Assembly: GCF_001544575.2 (NCBI RefSeq) | Contig: NZ_FCNY02000006.1 | Coordinates: 310,001-374,000, forward strand | Direction: 5' to 3' | Length of the DNA: 64,000 nucleotides | From: Caballeronia cordobensis | GTDB taxonomy: Bacteria; Pseudomonadota; Gammaproteobacteria; Burkholderiales; Burkholderiaceae | Part shown: one piece after another, positions 52,553-61,712 of the stretch | Position numbering within the stretch: position 1 is the stretch's first letter | Layout: each line of letters starts with the position of its first letter | The notes under the pieces: model-generated | Seen by the model: only the letters and a program-made list of their open reading frames with translations | The model's database searches: none | What the model was told of the DNA's origin: nothing | Made by a program: the position numbers and the translations under genes

Positions 52553-55500
52553 TCAAGCCTGTTCGAGCATCTCGCGCGCCATCTTCGAGGCGCGCGCGAA
52601 ATCGAGCGCGCGCACACGCGCGAGGAAGTGCTCGAAGTCCTCGCGATAGCCGTTCGGTGCGTGCGGCGAAAGGCTTTCGGATAGCGCGATCGCTTGCAGA
52701 TTCGAGGCATCGAGCAATTCGACGATCGCGTTGAGACGCGCGCGCCAGTCTTCGTTTCGAAGCGGCTGTGCGTTCGTTTCCTGCCTTGCGGAAGAGGCCG
52801 GCGGCCCGAACGTATCGACGAGCCGCTCGACGCTCGCTGCCAGCAACTGCTCCATGCGCGGCAGTTGCGCGCGCGTTTCATCGAGCGCATGCGCATCGTG
52901 GCCGCGATCGAGTAGTTCTTTCTCCAGTGCGCCCGCGAGTTGCGCGAGCGCCGCCGCGCCGACCGTGGCCGCGCTGCCCTTGATCGAATGCAGCACCGAG
53001 GCCGCGCCTTGCGTGTCCTGCGCCGCGAGTCTTTCGACCAGGCCGTTCAGGTGTTTGTGCGCCTGCCCGCCGAAGCCATCGGCCGTGCGCCGAATCAGAT
53101 CGATGTTGCCGCCGAAGCGCGCGATGATCGAATCGCGCGGCTCGATCATCGGCATCGCGTTCGCGTCCGGTGGTTGCGCTTTCATCGGCGCGCGTTCGAT
53201 TTGCGCGCGCAGCACGGCAACGAGACGCTCGACGTCGATCGGCTTGCCGACATGATCGTTCATGCCCGCCTGCAAACACGCATCGCGATCCGCGCCCGAC
53301 GCATTGGCCGTCATCGCGATGATCGGCAGCGCGTCGAAGCGGCTATCCGCGCGAATGAGGCGCGTGGCTTCGAGCCCGTCGAGATCGGGCATCTGCACAT
53401 CCATCAGCACCGCGTCGAATGAACCCTGCGCGGCCATGATGCGATCGACGCCTTCGCGCCCGCTCTCGGCGAGCGTCACGTTCGCGCCTTCCGCGCGAAG
53501 CACGCCTTCGGCGACTTGCCGGTTGAGTGCGTTGTCTTCCACCACGAGCAGGGCGAGCCCTTCGAGGCGCTGCGCACGGGCTGCAACCGGCTGCGTTTCG
53601 TGCGGCGCCGGCGCGGCCTGAGACGGCAGCGCGGCGCGGATCGCCGCGACGAGTTGCTTCGGCGTCACGGGTTTTGTCAGGAAGCCCGCAAAAGGCGCGG
53701 CGCCGTGTTCCTGTGACTCTCGCAACACCTCGCGTCCGAATGCGGTGACGAGCAGCACGAGCGGCGGCGCGACGCGTCCGTTCATCGCGCTGACCTGTTT
53801 CGCGGCGTTGAGGCCGTCGAGGCCGGGCATGCGCCAGTCGAGCAGGGCGATATCGTAGGGCGCTGCGCTGTGGGCGGCGTCGGCGATGCGCGCGACCGCC
53901 TCGGTGCCGCTCGTGACGACGTCCGCGTGCCAGCCGAGCGAGCGCACCGTGCGCGAGAGGATTTCGCCCGCGATGGCGTTATCGTCGGCGATGAGAATGC
54001 GCGCGCCATGATCCGGGAACGCGCGCTGGTTCCGCGCGGGCGCGTCCGCTGTGTCCACGCCGAGCGTGATATCGAACCAGAAGCGGCTTCCTTCACCCAG
54101 CCGGCTTTCGACTTCGAGCTGGCTGCCCATCATCGCGACGAGCCGTTTGCTGATCACGAGCCCGAGGCCGGAGCCGCCATAGCGGCGCGAGGTCGACGCC
54201 TCGGCTTGCGTGAAGCCCTCGAAGATGCGCCCGAGCTGTTCCTCGCTGATGCCGATGCCGCTGTCGCTCACCGCGATGCGCAAGCGCACCGTTTCTTCCG
54301 GCGCGGCGCTCACGGTGTCGAGCCGATGCACGCTCACGACGATCTGCCCCGCGGAGGTGAACTTGAGCGCGTTGCCCGCGAGATTGATGAGCACCTGCTG
54401 AAGGCGGAAGCTATCGCCGACGAGCACGGCCGGCAACGACGGATCGAGATCGAAAAGCACCTCGACGTCTTTCGCCCCCTGATTGCCCGACAGCACGATG
54501 CCGAGCTCTTCCATCAGCTTTTCGGGCTCGAAGGGATGGCTGTCGAGTTGCAGCTTGCCCGCCTCGATCTTCGAATAGTCGAGGATGTCGTTGAGCAGGC
54601 TGAGCAGCGACTTCGCGGCGGTCACCGCCTTGCTCACGTAGTCATGCTGCCGATGATCGAGCGACGTCATCTGCACGAGATGCAGCATGCCGAGCACGGC
54701 GTTCATCGGCGTGCGGATTTCGTGGCTCATGTTCGCGAGAAACGTCGATTTCGCCGCGCTCGCCGCGTCAGCCTGCTCTTTTGCATTGCGCAGATGGTAT
54801 TCGAGCTCGTATTGATCCGTGACGTCGTAGTTCACGCCGGTCATCGCGACGGGCGTGCATTGCGCGTTGCGTTGCGTGCGCTGGCCGCTCTGGATGCGCC
54901 GCGTCGTGCCGTCGGGCAGGACGATGCGAAACGGCGGCAACGACTCGGTTTCGCCCGCGGCCGCGGCGCGCAGGCGCGCCATGATCTCGTCGTGATCGTC
55001 GGGATGAATGCGCCTGCGCCAGTGCTCGATATGCAGGCCGTTGTCCAGCAACGCGGGCGGATACTGATACAGCTCGAACATGCGCGCGTTCCAGTGCAGC
55101 TTGCCCGTGGCGAGATCCCACGACCAGATGCCCAGTTCGGCGATATCGGCGGCGAGCAGCAACTGATCGCGCGCGTGGGCCAGCTCGCTGCGCTCCTTTC
55201 TTTGCCGCGAGATGTCCGTGATGACGGAGACGAAATGCGAGAGGCCATCCAGTCGCATGGCGCCCGTGGTCACGTGCGCCGGGAAAGACGTGCCGTCTTT
55301 ACGCTGGCCCGCGAGTTCGAAGTCGGTTGTCGCAGTGCCATTCGGCCACTTGAATTGCATGACGTATTCGTCATACGCGTGCTGATAGGGCGGCGGCACC
55401 AGCATGCGGATGTTCTGGCCGATAACTTCATTCGCCTTGTAGCCGAACACTTTCTCGCCCGCCGAATTGAACGAGCGGATCGCGCCGCGTTCGTCCACGG

Positions 55501-56518
55501 TGATGATCGGGCTGATCACGGTGTCGAGCACGGTTTGCGTCGTCGCGAGACTGCGCTCCAGTTCCTGTTCGATTCGATTGCGCGCGTTGATCTGGCGCAC
55601 GAGCGTCGAGCCGAACATCGCCAGCACGAACGCGAGCACGGCGGTCACGCACGCGTGCCAGAGCGTGTCGCGCCACCACGGTGCGAGGATTTCATCGCGC
55701 GCGAGCGCCGCCGCGACGAAAAGCGGATAGTCCTGCAGTTCGCGCAGGCTATTGAGCCGCGTCACGCCGTCCTGCGACGAGCTCGTCGTGAACACGCCCG
55801 AACTGTGCTGTTCGAGATGCGCGCGGTACAGCGCCGTGTCGATCACGTTCTTGCCGACGAAGCGGTCTTCGAAAGGGCGGCGCACGACCATCACGCCCGA
55901 GTTCAGCACGAGCACCGCCGCGCCCGATTGCCCGAGGTCGAGGCTATCGTAGAAACGCGAGAAGAAATCGACGTCGATGGTCGCGAGCGCGACGCCCGCG
56001 AAACTGCCATCGGGCGCGTCGATGCGGCGCGACACCGGCACGATCCATTTGCCCGTCGAGCGGCTTTGCACCGGCGGGCCGATGTGCGTGCCCTGATCGG
56101 TATGCGTGCGGTGATATTCGAAATACTCGCGGTCCGAGTTGTTGAAGCGCGAGTCGAGCTTCGGCTGCGAGTTGACGATCCAGGCGCCGTTCTTGTCGTA
56201 GATGAAAAGTCCGTTCAACTGCGGCAAGTGCTGCACGCGCGACACCATCGCGCGATGAATGCGCGCAAGCGAGTCCGGCGACATGCCGTCCTCTTCGACG
56301 CGCTCCACCATGCCGATGAGCGTGGTGTCGGCCTCCTTGAACGTGTCGTTCGCGTGCTGCGCCATCGCGCGCGCGAGGTTGTAGGTCGCCGTCGTCATTT
56401 CGTCGAGCTGCACGCGGCGCGCGGCGAGGCTGCGCCATACGTCGGTTGCGACCAGAAGCAGGCAGACGACGACGATGAACACCGTCATCCTGAAAGTGAG
56501 CGAATGGCGATTGAGCAC
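52553..56518 (-). CDS. Membrane hybrid histidine kinase (Cache-PAS-PAS-HisKA-REC-REC-Hpt)
   Basis: A 1321-residue sensor. A membrane segment at about 10-32, a periplasmic double-Cache-type domain (residues to about 280, with GLFIYDKNGAW and FFSRFYDSLDLG) and a second segment at about 285-307 precede two PAS modules. HisKA has FLANMSHEIRTPMNAVLGML near residue 600, then the ATPase domain (GGSGLGLVISKRLV), two receivers (ILIADDN / LLDWRMPGLDG and VVEDNALNRQ / VLMDVQMPDLDG) and a C-terminal Hpt with LHSIKGSAATVG. This is the complete phosphorelay type (ArcB/BarA plan). It likely senses a small periplasmic ligand. Confidence 0.93.
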   Translation of the reverse strand: MLNRHSLTFRMTVFIVVVCLLLVATDVWRSLAARRVQLDEMTTATYNLARAMAQHANDTFKEADTTLIGMVERVEEDGMSPDSLARIHRAMVSRVQHLPQLNGLFIYDKNGAWIVNSQPKLDSRFNNSDREYFEYHRTHTDQGTHIGPPVQSRSTGKWIVPVSRRIDAPDGSFAGVALATIDVDFFSRFYDSLDLGQSGAAVLVLNSGVMVVRRPFEDRFVGKNVIDTALYRAHLEQHSSGVFTTSSSQDGVTRLNSLRELQDYPLFVAAALARDEILAPWWRDTLWHACVTAVLAFVLAMFGSTLVRQINARNRIEQELERSLATTQTVLDTVISPIITVDERGAIRSFNSAGEKVFGYKANEVIGQNIRMLVPPPYQHAYDEYVMQFKWPNGTATTDFELAGQRKDGTSFPAHVTTGAMRLDGLSHFVSVITDISRQRKERSELAHARDQLLLAADIAELGIWSWDLATGKLHWNARMFELYQYPPALLDNGLHIEHWRRRIHPDDHDEIMARLRAAAAGETESLPPFRIVLPDGTTRRIQSGQRTQRNAQCTPVAMTGVNYDVTDQYELEYHLRNAKEQADAASAAKSTFLANMSHEIRTPMNAVLGMLHLVQMTSLDHRQHDYVSKAVTAAKSLLSLLNDILDYSKIEAGKLQLDSHPFEPEKLMEELGIVLSGNQGAKDVEVLFDLDPSLPAVLVGDSFRLQQVLINLAGNALKFTSAGQIVVSVHRLDTVSAAPEETVRLRIAVSDSGIGISEEQLGRIFEGFTQAEASTSRRYGGSGLGLVISKRLVAMMGSQLEVESRLGEGSRFWFDITLGVDTADAPARNQRAFPDHGARILIADDNAIAGEILSRTVRSLGWHADVVTSGTEAVARIADAAHSAAPYDIALLDWRMPGLDGLNAAKQVSAMNGRVAPPLVLLVTAFGREVLRESQEHGAAPFAGFLTKPVTPKQLVAAIRAALPSQAAPAPHETQPVAARAQRLEGLALLVVEDNALNRQVAEGVLRAEGANVTLAESGREGVDRIMAAQGSFDAVLMDVQMPDLDGLEATRLIRADSRFDALPIIAMTANASGADRDACLQAGMNDHVGKPIDVERLVAVLRAQIERAPMKAQPPDANAMPMIEPRDSIIARFGGNIDLIRRTADGFGGQAHKHLNGLVERLAAQDTQGAASVLHSIKGSAATVGAAALAQLAGALEKELLDRGHDAHALDETRAQLPRMEQLLAASVERLVDTFGPPASSARQETNAQPLRNEDWRARLNAIVELLDASNLQAIALSESLSPHAPNGYREDFEHFLARVRALDFARASKMAREMLEQA

Positions 56519-56961
56519 GCCGGGTCTCCGAATGGGCGAAGTCGAGATTCAACGCTGCCGTATCTTATCGCGCCGTCCGAAAGCAGCCGCCGAAGGGAAG
56601 GCGCGGGCGATCAGACACATTAACGGCACGCTGGCGTATGGACTTGAGCCCCGGCGACGGGAATATTTTCGATGTTTCGCCCGTATGGAAAGCGGAGATC
56701 GTTCGCGGTGAAGCTCAGGCAGGTGTTTGCGCCGCGCCACCGTTCCGGGCCGAAAGCGTTGGTGCGCGCCCGACTTCAGTGTCGCCCGGCGCGGGGTGAA
56801 TGCGCGCTTTGCCTTGCTGCATAAGGGATTCGAATAGCTGGCACGGTGTCTGCATTAGATGCCCGCACCGCCGCCTCAGCGAACCCCGGACTCAATCTCG
56901 CTGCACGATCGCTCAGCCGGCAATGTCATCGAACGACCCGTTGGTGAAGAAGGAGCGAATC
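56519..56961. other. 443-nt region upstream of DUF3563
   Basis: The region lies between the divergent hybrid kinase and the DUF3563 gene. It holds a sigma-54-type promoter (56839-56854) and the kinase promoter, but no gene with a ribosome site; an ORF continues upstream of 56962 without a good start. Confidence 0.5.
56839..56854 (+). promoter_or_regulatory. Sigma-54-type promoter
   Basis: TGGCACG (56839-56845) and TGCA (56851-56854) place the invariant GG (56840-56841) and GC (56852-56853) exactly ten bases apart, as sigma-54 RNA polymerase requires. The start would be near 56865, about 100 nt before the DUF3563 gene. Confidence 0.6.
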
Positions 56962-57135
56962 ATGTTGGGATACCTAATCAATATCGCAAGAGACCTCGTG
57001 CTGCCGATCCTGATGGACCGGACCGAGACGCTGCTGGATCGCGCCGAGCATGGCCGCCGCGATACGTATCTCGCGTCGTCCGCCGATATCGGCGAGCTCG
57101 AACGCCGCATGCGCGAGTGCGATACCGAAGCCTGA
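56962..57135 (+). CDS. DUF3563 family small protein (57 aa)
   Basis: A small protein with a short hydrophobic N-terminus (MLGYLINIARDLVLPILM) and the conserved DUF3563 body RAEHGRRDTYLASSADIG followed by ELERRMRECD. This family is common in Burkholderiaceae and of unknown function. An AAGGAGCGAATC site fixes the start. The stop overlaps a possible start of the hydrolase gene, and a sigma-54-type promoter lies upstream. Confidence 0.85.
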   Translation: MLGYLINIARDLVLPILMDRTETLLDRAEHGRRDTYLASSADIGELERRMRECDTEA

Positions 57136-57158
57136 TGCTCACGAATCGGAAAACAAAC

Positions 57159-57992
57159 ATGATCACTCTGAACGACGAACACGCCGACGCGCCGGTCATC
57201 GCGCTGCATTGTTCGGGCGCGGGCGCGAATCAGTGGCGCACGCTCGGCGACATGCTCGCCGCGCTCGACACGCCAACGTCGCGCTACACGCTGATCGCGC
57301 CGGAGCATTACGGCTGCGACAGTGTCGGTCCCTGGAGCGGTGCGCACGCATTCACGCTCGCGGACGAAGCGGCGCGAACCGTCGAGATCATCGATCGCCA
57401 GCAGGGCAAGGTGCACCTCGTCGGTCATTCGTATGGCGGCGGCGTCGCATTGCGCGCGGCGCTCGAACGGCCGCACGGCGTCGCGAGCATCACGCTCTAT
57501 GAGCCGTCGGCGTTTCATCTGCTCAAGCGCATGGGCGCGCGTGGCGCCGCCGAATTCGCCGAGATTCAGGCGATTGCGGCGCGCACGGCGGAGGGCGTCG
57601 TCGCGGGCGACCTGCGCGGGGCGGCGAGTTCGTTCGTCGATTACTGGAGCGGGCGCGGCGCGTGGTCCGCGCTGCGGCCTTCCGTGCAGGCGATGCTCAC
57701 GCGCTGGGTGCCGAAAGCGCCGCTCGATTTTCGCGCGCTGATTCACGAGCCTACGCCGATGAGCGCCTACGCGAACCTGCGCATTCCCACGCTCGTGATG
57801 CGCGGCGAGCACGCGCCCGCGCCGACGCGCCTGATCGCGGAAACGCTGCCTGATCTGCTGCCGGCCGCGAAGCTCATCGTCGTGCCCGAGGCGGGGCACA
57901 TGGGTCCGCTCACGCACGCGCAGGCGGTGAATGCGGCGATTGCGCGCCATATCGCCGAATGCGACGCGCGCACGGCATGCCTAGCCGAGTAG
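57159..57992 (+). CDS. Alpha/beta hydrolase
   Basis: A 277-residue cytoplasmic alpha/beta hydrolase. The nucleophile elbow is VGHSYGGGVALRAAL with Ser, the catalytic His is in PEAGHMGPLTHAQ, and the early motif is ALHCSGAGANQWR. The preferred start is the ATG at 57159; ATG 57135 overlapping the DUF3563 stop is in frame. The substrate is unknown. It shares a transcript with DUF3563 and overlaps the convergent VC0807-like gene by 12 nt. Confidence 0.85.
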   Translation: MITLNDEHADAPVIALHCSGAGANQWRTLGDMLAALDTPTSRYTLIAPEHYGCDSVGPWSGAHAFTLADEAARTVEIIDRQQGKVHLVGHSYGGGVALRAALERPHGVASITLYEPSAFHLLKRMGARGAAEFAEIQAIAARTAEGVVAGDLRGAASSFVDYWSGRGAWSALRPSVQAMLTRWVPKAPLDFRALIHEPTPMSAYANLRIPTLVMRGEHAPAPTRLIAETLPDLLPAAKLIVVPEAGHMGPLTHAQAVNAAIARHIAECDARTACLAE

Positions 57993-58628
57993 TCCATCGC
58001 GCGACGGGGCGCTTTCGCCCTGACGCTCGATGAGCCGCGCGCGAAACCAGAAGGTCCATGCGAGCAAGCCGCCGTAAATCACGTAGCTCACGACCGGCGA
58101 CACGACGAGGTAGCGCTCCACCGGCCACGTCCACGCGAACCAGAAGCGCAGCATCGTTTCGACCGAAAGCCCGACGCCCCACACGAGCGTCATGAGGCGC
58201 AACGACGCGCGCAGCATCGCGCTGTCGCGCCAGTACGCCTCGAAGCGCTCGGCGCCGTTTTCCTGCTCGCGCGTGACGGTCGCACGTGCGAGATAGAAGA
58301 TGAGCGGACGCTCGAACAGGAGCGAAACGAGAAAAACGATGCCCGTCGCGCCCGCCGCGAGCGATTCGCGCACGAGCAGAATACGCGGGCTGCCGCCCAT
58401 TGCGAGCATCACGATGGACAACGCGATGCCGAACAGCACGAGCGCGGAAAGCGCATCCACGCGCCGCGAGCGCGCGAACTCGGCGATGCTCCACACGAGC
58501 GGCGGCGCGGCCGACGCATAGAGCGCGCCGACATCGCCCCAATAGGGCAGCGCCAACCGGTACGCGAGCCAGGGAAGCAGCAGATTCGCGGCGAGTTCGA
58601 GCACGAGACCGGGCTTGATCTTTTTCAT
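57981..58628 (-). CDS. VC0807-like integral membrane protein
   Basis: A 215-residue protein with about six membrane segments, from LVLELAANLLLPWLAYRLALP to YVIYGGLLAWTFWFRARL. The pattern resembles the VC0807/intracellular septation A-like family, which is uncharacterised. The ATG at 58628 is chosen, with MKKIKPG at the start. Its 3' end overlaps the hydrolase by 12 nt. Confidence 0.75.
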   Translation of the reverse strand: MKKIKPGLVLELAANLLLPWLAYRLALPYWGDVGALYASAAPPLVWSIAEFARSRRVDALSALVLFGIALSIVMLAMGGSPRILLVRESLAAGATGIVFLVSLLFERPLIFYLARATVTREQENGAERFEAYWRDSAMLRASLRLMTLVWGVGLSVETMLRFWFAWTWPVERYLVVSPVVSYVIYGGLLAWTFWFRARLIERQGESAPSRDGLLG

Positions 58629-58740
58629 GGACTCAGAAGTGTGCGCCTGCGCGCTGTGCCTGGTTCCAAGTATAAAAGATCGCACGTGCGCGAATGTGCG
58701 CATGCGCGCGGCGAATCCCCCAAAGTCTGCAAAGAAAGCG

Positions 58741-58772
58741 ACGCCGCTGCTCGTGGTGTCGAGCAGCGGCGT
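58741..58772 (-). terminator. Intrinsic terminator for the secreted-protein gene
   Basis: A perfect 13-bp stem (ACGCCGCTGCTCG and complement) with a 6-nt loop lies 24 nt past the stop of the gene at 58796. On the minus strand it is followed by CGCTTTCTTTG, an adequate T-rich end. Confidence 0.7.
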
Positions 58773-58795
58773 GAAAGGCGCGAACAGATCGAGCG

Positions 58796-59158
58796 TTACT
58801 TTTTCGGCGGCGGCGCGCCGGGAATCGCGTTGACGCGCGCGGCATTCGCGGCGTTGGCAGCATTCGCCGCGTTGATCGCGTTCGTGTTGTAGGTTGGCGC
58901 GGCGTTGTAGTTCGGACTGACGTTATAGCTCGGGTTCGGCGTGGTGGCGTTCGGCGTGTTCGAATAGCTGGGGGCGGGCGCCGCGGGGTTCGGCAGCGGC
59001 TTCGGCTGCAACGTCTGATTGATGACGCCCATTTGCCCCAGCTTCTTCGCCGCCTGACTGTCCGCGCTGGCTGCCGTGGCGAAGCACAGGCCGGCCGCGC
59101 CGGCGATCAACGCAATGTGCATGACGCGCCCTTGCGTGCGATTGCGGATTTTCTTCAT
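58796..59158 (-). CDS. Secreted Asn/Pro-rich low-complexity protein (120 aa)
   Basis: A small exported protein with a signal peptide ending at about ASA (residue 32), then a Pro/Asn/Tyr-rich body (YNVSPNYNAAPTYNTNA) and a short tandem NAANAANAAN run before the Pro-Lys end. I do not recognise a family. Function may be structural in the envelope. A well-formed terminator follows it. Confidence 0.7.
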   Translation of the reverse strand: MKKIRNRTQGRVMHIALIAGAAGLCFATAASADSQAAKKLGQMGVINQTLQPKPLPNPAAPAPSYSNTPNATTPNPSYNVSPNYNAAPTYNTNAINAANAANAANAARVNAIPGAPPPKK

Positions 59159-59380
59159 GACGGCCTCCTTGGTCGTGCCGGCCCGCGCGGATGCGCGCCC
59201 AGCACTTACATTGTGTGCAACGACGATGCCCGCGTGGAGCAGGGTTTAGCCTAGGTTCACTCAGCGCGATCTGGCGTTACCACCTTACGAATCTTTGATA
59301 TTCGTCTAACAAAAAGGCGGTATCGGCCGGTAACATGTAATTCGAACTGCCAAATATCAATCGCCTGGAGGACCACCCGC

Positions 59381-59602
59381 ATGTTTCCCGAATATCGCGA
59401 CCTGATCTCGCGCCTCAAGACCGAAGACGGCCATTTTTCGCGTCTGTTCGAGCGTCACAACGAACTCGATCATCAGATTCACAACATGGAGACGGGCGTG
59501 ACGCCCGCCGACACCTTCGCCATCGAAGCATTGAAAAAAGAAAAGCTCTTGCTTAAAGACAAGCTTTACGCGGTTCTGAAGAAAGCGCACGAAGCCGCCT
59601 GA
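59381..59602 (+). CDS. DUF465/YdcH family protein (73 aa)
   Basis: A short helical-hairpin protein of the YdcH/DUF465 type: MFPEYRDLISRLKTEDGHF, then FERHNELDHQIHNMETG and an EALKKEKLLLKDKLY coiled coil. Its role is unknown. A CTGGAGG site precedes the ATG. It lies 49 nt before PPK2 and may share its promoter; the upstream AT-rich stretch holds an inverted ACGAAT/ATTCGT pair. Confidence 0.9.
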   Translation: MFPEYRDLISRLKTEDGHFSRLFERHNELDHQIHNMETGVTPADTFAIEALKKEKLLLKDKLYAVLKKAHEAA

Positions 59603-59651
59603 GCAGAATGAGCGCAGAGGTAGCCGCACGCGCAACAACCAAGAGGAACCG

Positions 59652-60743
59652 ATGAAGCTGATAACACCGGACGATGCCGCCGAAGCGAAAAACGACAATC
59701 TCGCCGCTCGCACGGCGGCGGCCGACATCGAACGTGAAGAAACGCGTCGCGCGTTCGAGGCGGCGCACGGCCTGCTGACGAACAGCGTCGATCACATACT
59801 CGGCCGGCTCGACGCGCGGGAGCAGGAAGGCGCGGAATCGATCGTCGATAGCGTGAAAACGCTGATCGGCGGTATGTCGCCTGACGAAATCGCCGTGCTG
59901 CGCGCCCATCTTTTCGATGGCGACACCGTGCTGCGCTCGGCCAGCGGCGCGCTCGACCCCGACGACGAGCTATCGCCGTCCTGGCGCGAAGGCGGCTATC
60001 CGTATCGTCATCTGATGTCGCGGCGCGCGTACGAGAAACAGAAATATCGTCTTCAGGTCGAGTTGCTGAAGCTGCAGGCGTGGGTGCGAGACACCGGCCA
60101 GCGTGTGGTGATTGTTTTCGAAGGACGTGACGCGGCGGGCAAGGGCGGCGCCATCAAACGCTTCATGGAGCACCTGAATCCGCGTGGTGCGCGCGTGGTC
60201 GCGCTCGAAAAGCCGAGCGAGCGCGAGCGCGGCCAGTGGTATTTCCAGCGCTACGTCGAACACCTGCCGACCGCGGGCGAGATCGTTCTCTTCGATCGTT
60301 CGTGGTACAACCGCGCCGGCGTGGAGCGCGTGATGGGCTTCTGCACCCCGGGCGAGTACGACCATTTCATGCAGCAGGTGCCCGCGTTCGAACGGCATCT
60401 GTCCACGAGCGGCACGCACGTCATCAAGCTATGGTTTTCGGTTAGCCGCGCCGAACAGCGGCGCCGCTTCAAGGAGCGCGAGATTCATCCGCTCAAGCAG
60501 TGGAAGCTGAGCCCGGTCGATCTGGCCTCGCTCGACAAGTGGGACGCCTACACCGAAGCCAAGGAAGCGATGTTCGCGCATACCGACAGCGCCGACACAC
60601 CCTGGACCGTCGTGCGCTCCGATTGCAAGAAGCGCGCGCGTCTGAACGCCATGCGCTACGTGCTGCACCGGCTGCCCTACGCGAATCGCGATCTGAAGTC
60701 GGTTGGCGCGGTCGATCCGTTTATCGTCGGACGGCCGTTTTAG
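59652..60743 (+). CDS. ppk2: Polyphosphate kinase 2
   Basis: A 363-residue enzyme transferring phosphate between polyphosphate and nucleotides. The Walker A-type loop is FEGRDAAGKGGAIKRF, the lid/Walker B sequence is LFDRSWYNRAGVERVMGF, and the nucleotide region includes KLWFSVSRAEQRRRFKERE. The extra N-terminal 120 residues give the usual length for class I PPK2. It likely generates GTP or ATP from polyphosphate under stress. The last codons overlap the convergent LysR gene by 4 nt. Confidence 0.93.
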   Translation: MKLITPDDAAEAKNDNLAARTAAADIEREETRRAFEAAHGLLTNSVDHILGRLDAREQEGAESIVDSVKTLIGGMSPDEIAVLRAHLFDGDTVLRSASGALDPDDELSPSWREGGYPYRHLMSRRAYEKQKYRLQVELLKLQAWVRDTGQRVVIVFEGRDAAGKGGAIKRFMEHLNPRGARVVALEKPSERERGQWYFQRYVEHLPTAGEIVLFDRSWYNRAGVERVMGFCTPGEYDHFMQQVPAFERHLSTSGTHVIKLWFSVSRAEQRRRFKEREIHPLKQWKLSPVDLASLDKWDAYTEAKEAMFAHTDSADTPWTVVRSDCKKRARLNAMRYVLHRLPYANRDLKSVGAVDPFIVGRPF

Positions 60744-61630
60744 GCGGCGCTCACGCCTTCGGTCAACGCGTGAGCGAGCAGGCGCGCGTGCGGCGTCAGC
60801 GCGTCGAAATCGCGTGCGCACAGATGCAGACGGCGCATCGCCCACGGCTCGGAGAGCGGCAGGATCGCCAGTTCCGGCCGTTCGAGCATGCGCGCCGACG
60901 CTTCCGACAAGATCACGAGCCCGATGCCCGCTTCCACCAGCATGCCGAGATTGTCGATGCTGCGCATTCGGATTCGATAGCCGATCTGCCTGCCAAGCCG
61001 CGACGCGCGCTCGGCCAGATGCATTTCGAGCGCGGCATCCGATAACCCGACGAACGCCTCGCCCAGAATATCCGCGAACGCTACCGCGCTTTGCCCCGCG
61101 ATCCGATGGGCGCGGTTCGCCACGACCACGAGCTGATCCTGGGCGAGCAGATGCGTCTGAAGCCGTCCGAGGTCCGCCGTGTCCGACACCACGCCCAGAT
61201 CCGCGCGGCCCTCGGCGATCGCCTGCACGATCTCCACGCTCGGGCGCTCGTCGAGATCGATCGAAAGATCCGGAAAAGCCGCGAGAAATTGCGTGAGTCT
61301 CGGCGGCAGAAAAGCGGCGAGCGCGGCCGTGTTCGACATCAGCCGGATGCGGCCTTTGAGGCCGGTCGCGAAGGAGCGCAGTTCGCCGCGCATCTGCTCG
61401 ACCTGGCCGAGTATCGCGCGCGCGTGGCGCACGAAGGCGTCGCCCGCGGCGGTCGCCTGCACGCCGCGCCGGTTGCGCTCCAGGAGGGGCGCGCCGAGCG
61501 CGGCTTCCATCCCCGCAATGCGTTCGCTCGCGGAGGCCAGCGCGAGATGCATCGCCTGCGCGCCCGCCGTGATGCTGCCGCGCTCGACCACGGTCAGGAA
61601 GAGGCGCATGTCGGTGAGATCGAATCGCAT
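60740..61630 (-). CDS. LysR-type transcriptional regulator
   Basis: A 296-residue LysR regulator with LFLTVVERGSITAGAQAMHLAL as the helix-turn-helix and an effector domain (LIRL-type MSNTAALAAFLPPRL). The ATG at 61630 is chosen from the family N-terminus MRFDLTDMRLF; upstream in-frame codons are in the divergent promoter region. It is divergent from the TauE/SafE gene at 61713 and likely regulates it. Confidence 0.9.
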   Translation of the reverse strand: MRFDLTDMRLFLTVVERGSITAGAQAMHLALASASERIAGMEAALGAPLLERNRRGVQATAAGDAFVRHARAILGQVEQMRGELRSFATGLKGRIRLMSNTAALAAFLPPRLTQFLAAFPDLSIDLDERPSVEIVQAIAEGRADLGVVSDTADLGRLQTHLLAQDQLVVVANRAHRIAGQSAVAFADILGEAFVGLSDAALEMHLAERASRLGRQIGYRIRMRSIDNLGMLVEAGIGLVILSEASARMLERPELAILPLSEPWAMRRLHLCARDFDALTPHARLLAHALTEGVSAA

Positions 61631-61712
61631 GCCGCTTCTTTCGGTTTTCCCGAAGCCTCGCATTGGAAATGCCAGATTGTAAGCGGCAGGCCGCGTCGTT
61701 AGCATCTGTCGC

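Noticed and set aside
53870-56623. A 917-codon open frame on the plus strand
   Set aside because: It is antisense to the hybrid kinase, whose domains are complete and in frame; the plus-strand translation is Arg/His/Ala-rich with no recognisable domain, as expected from high GC at third positions.
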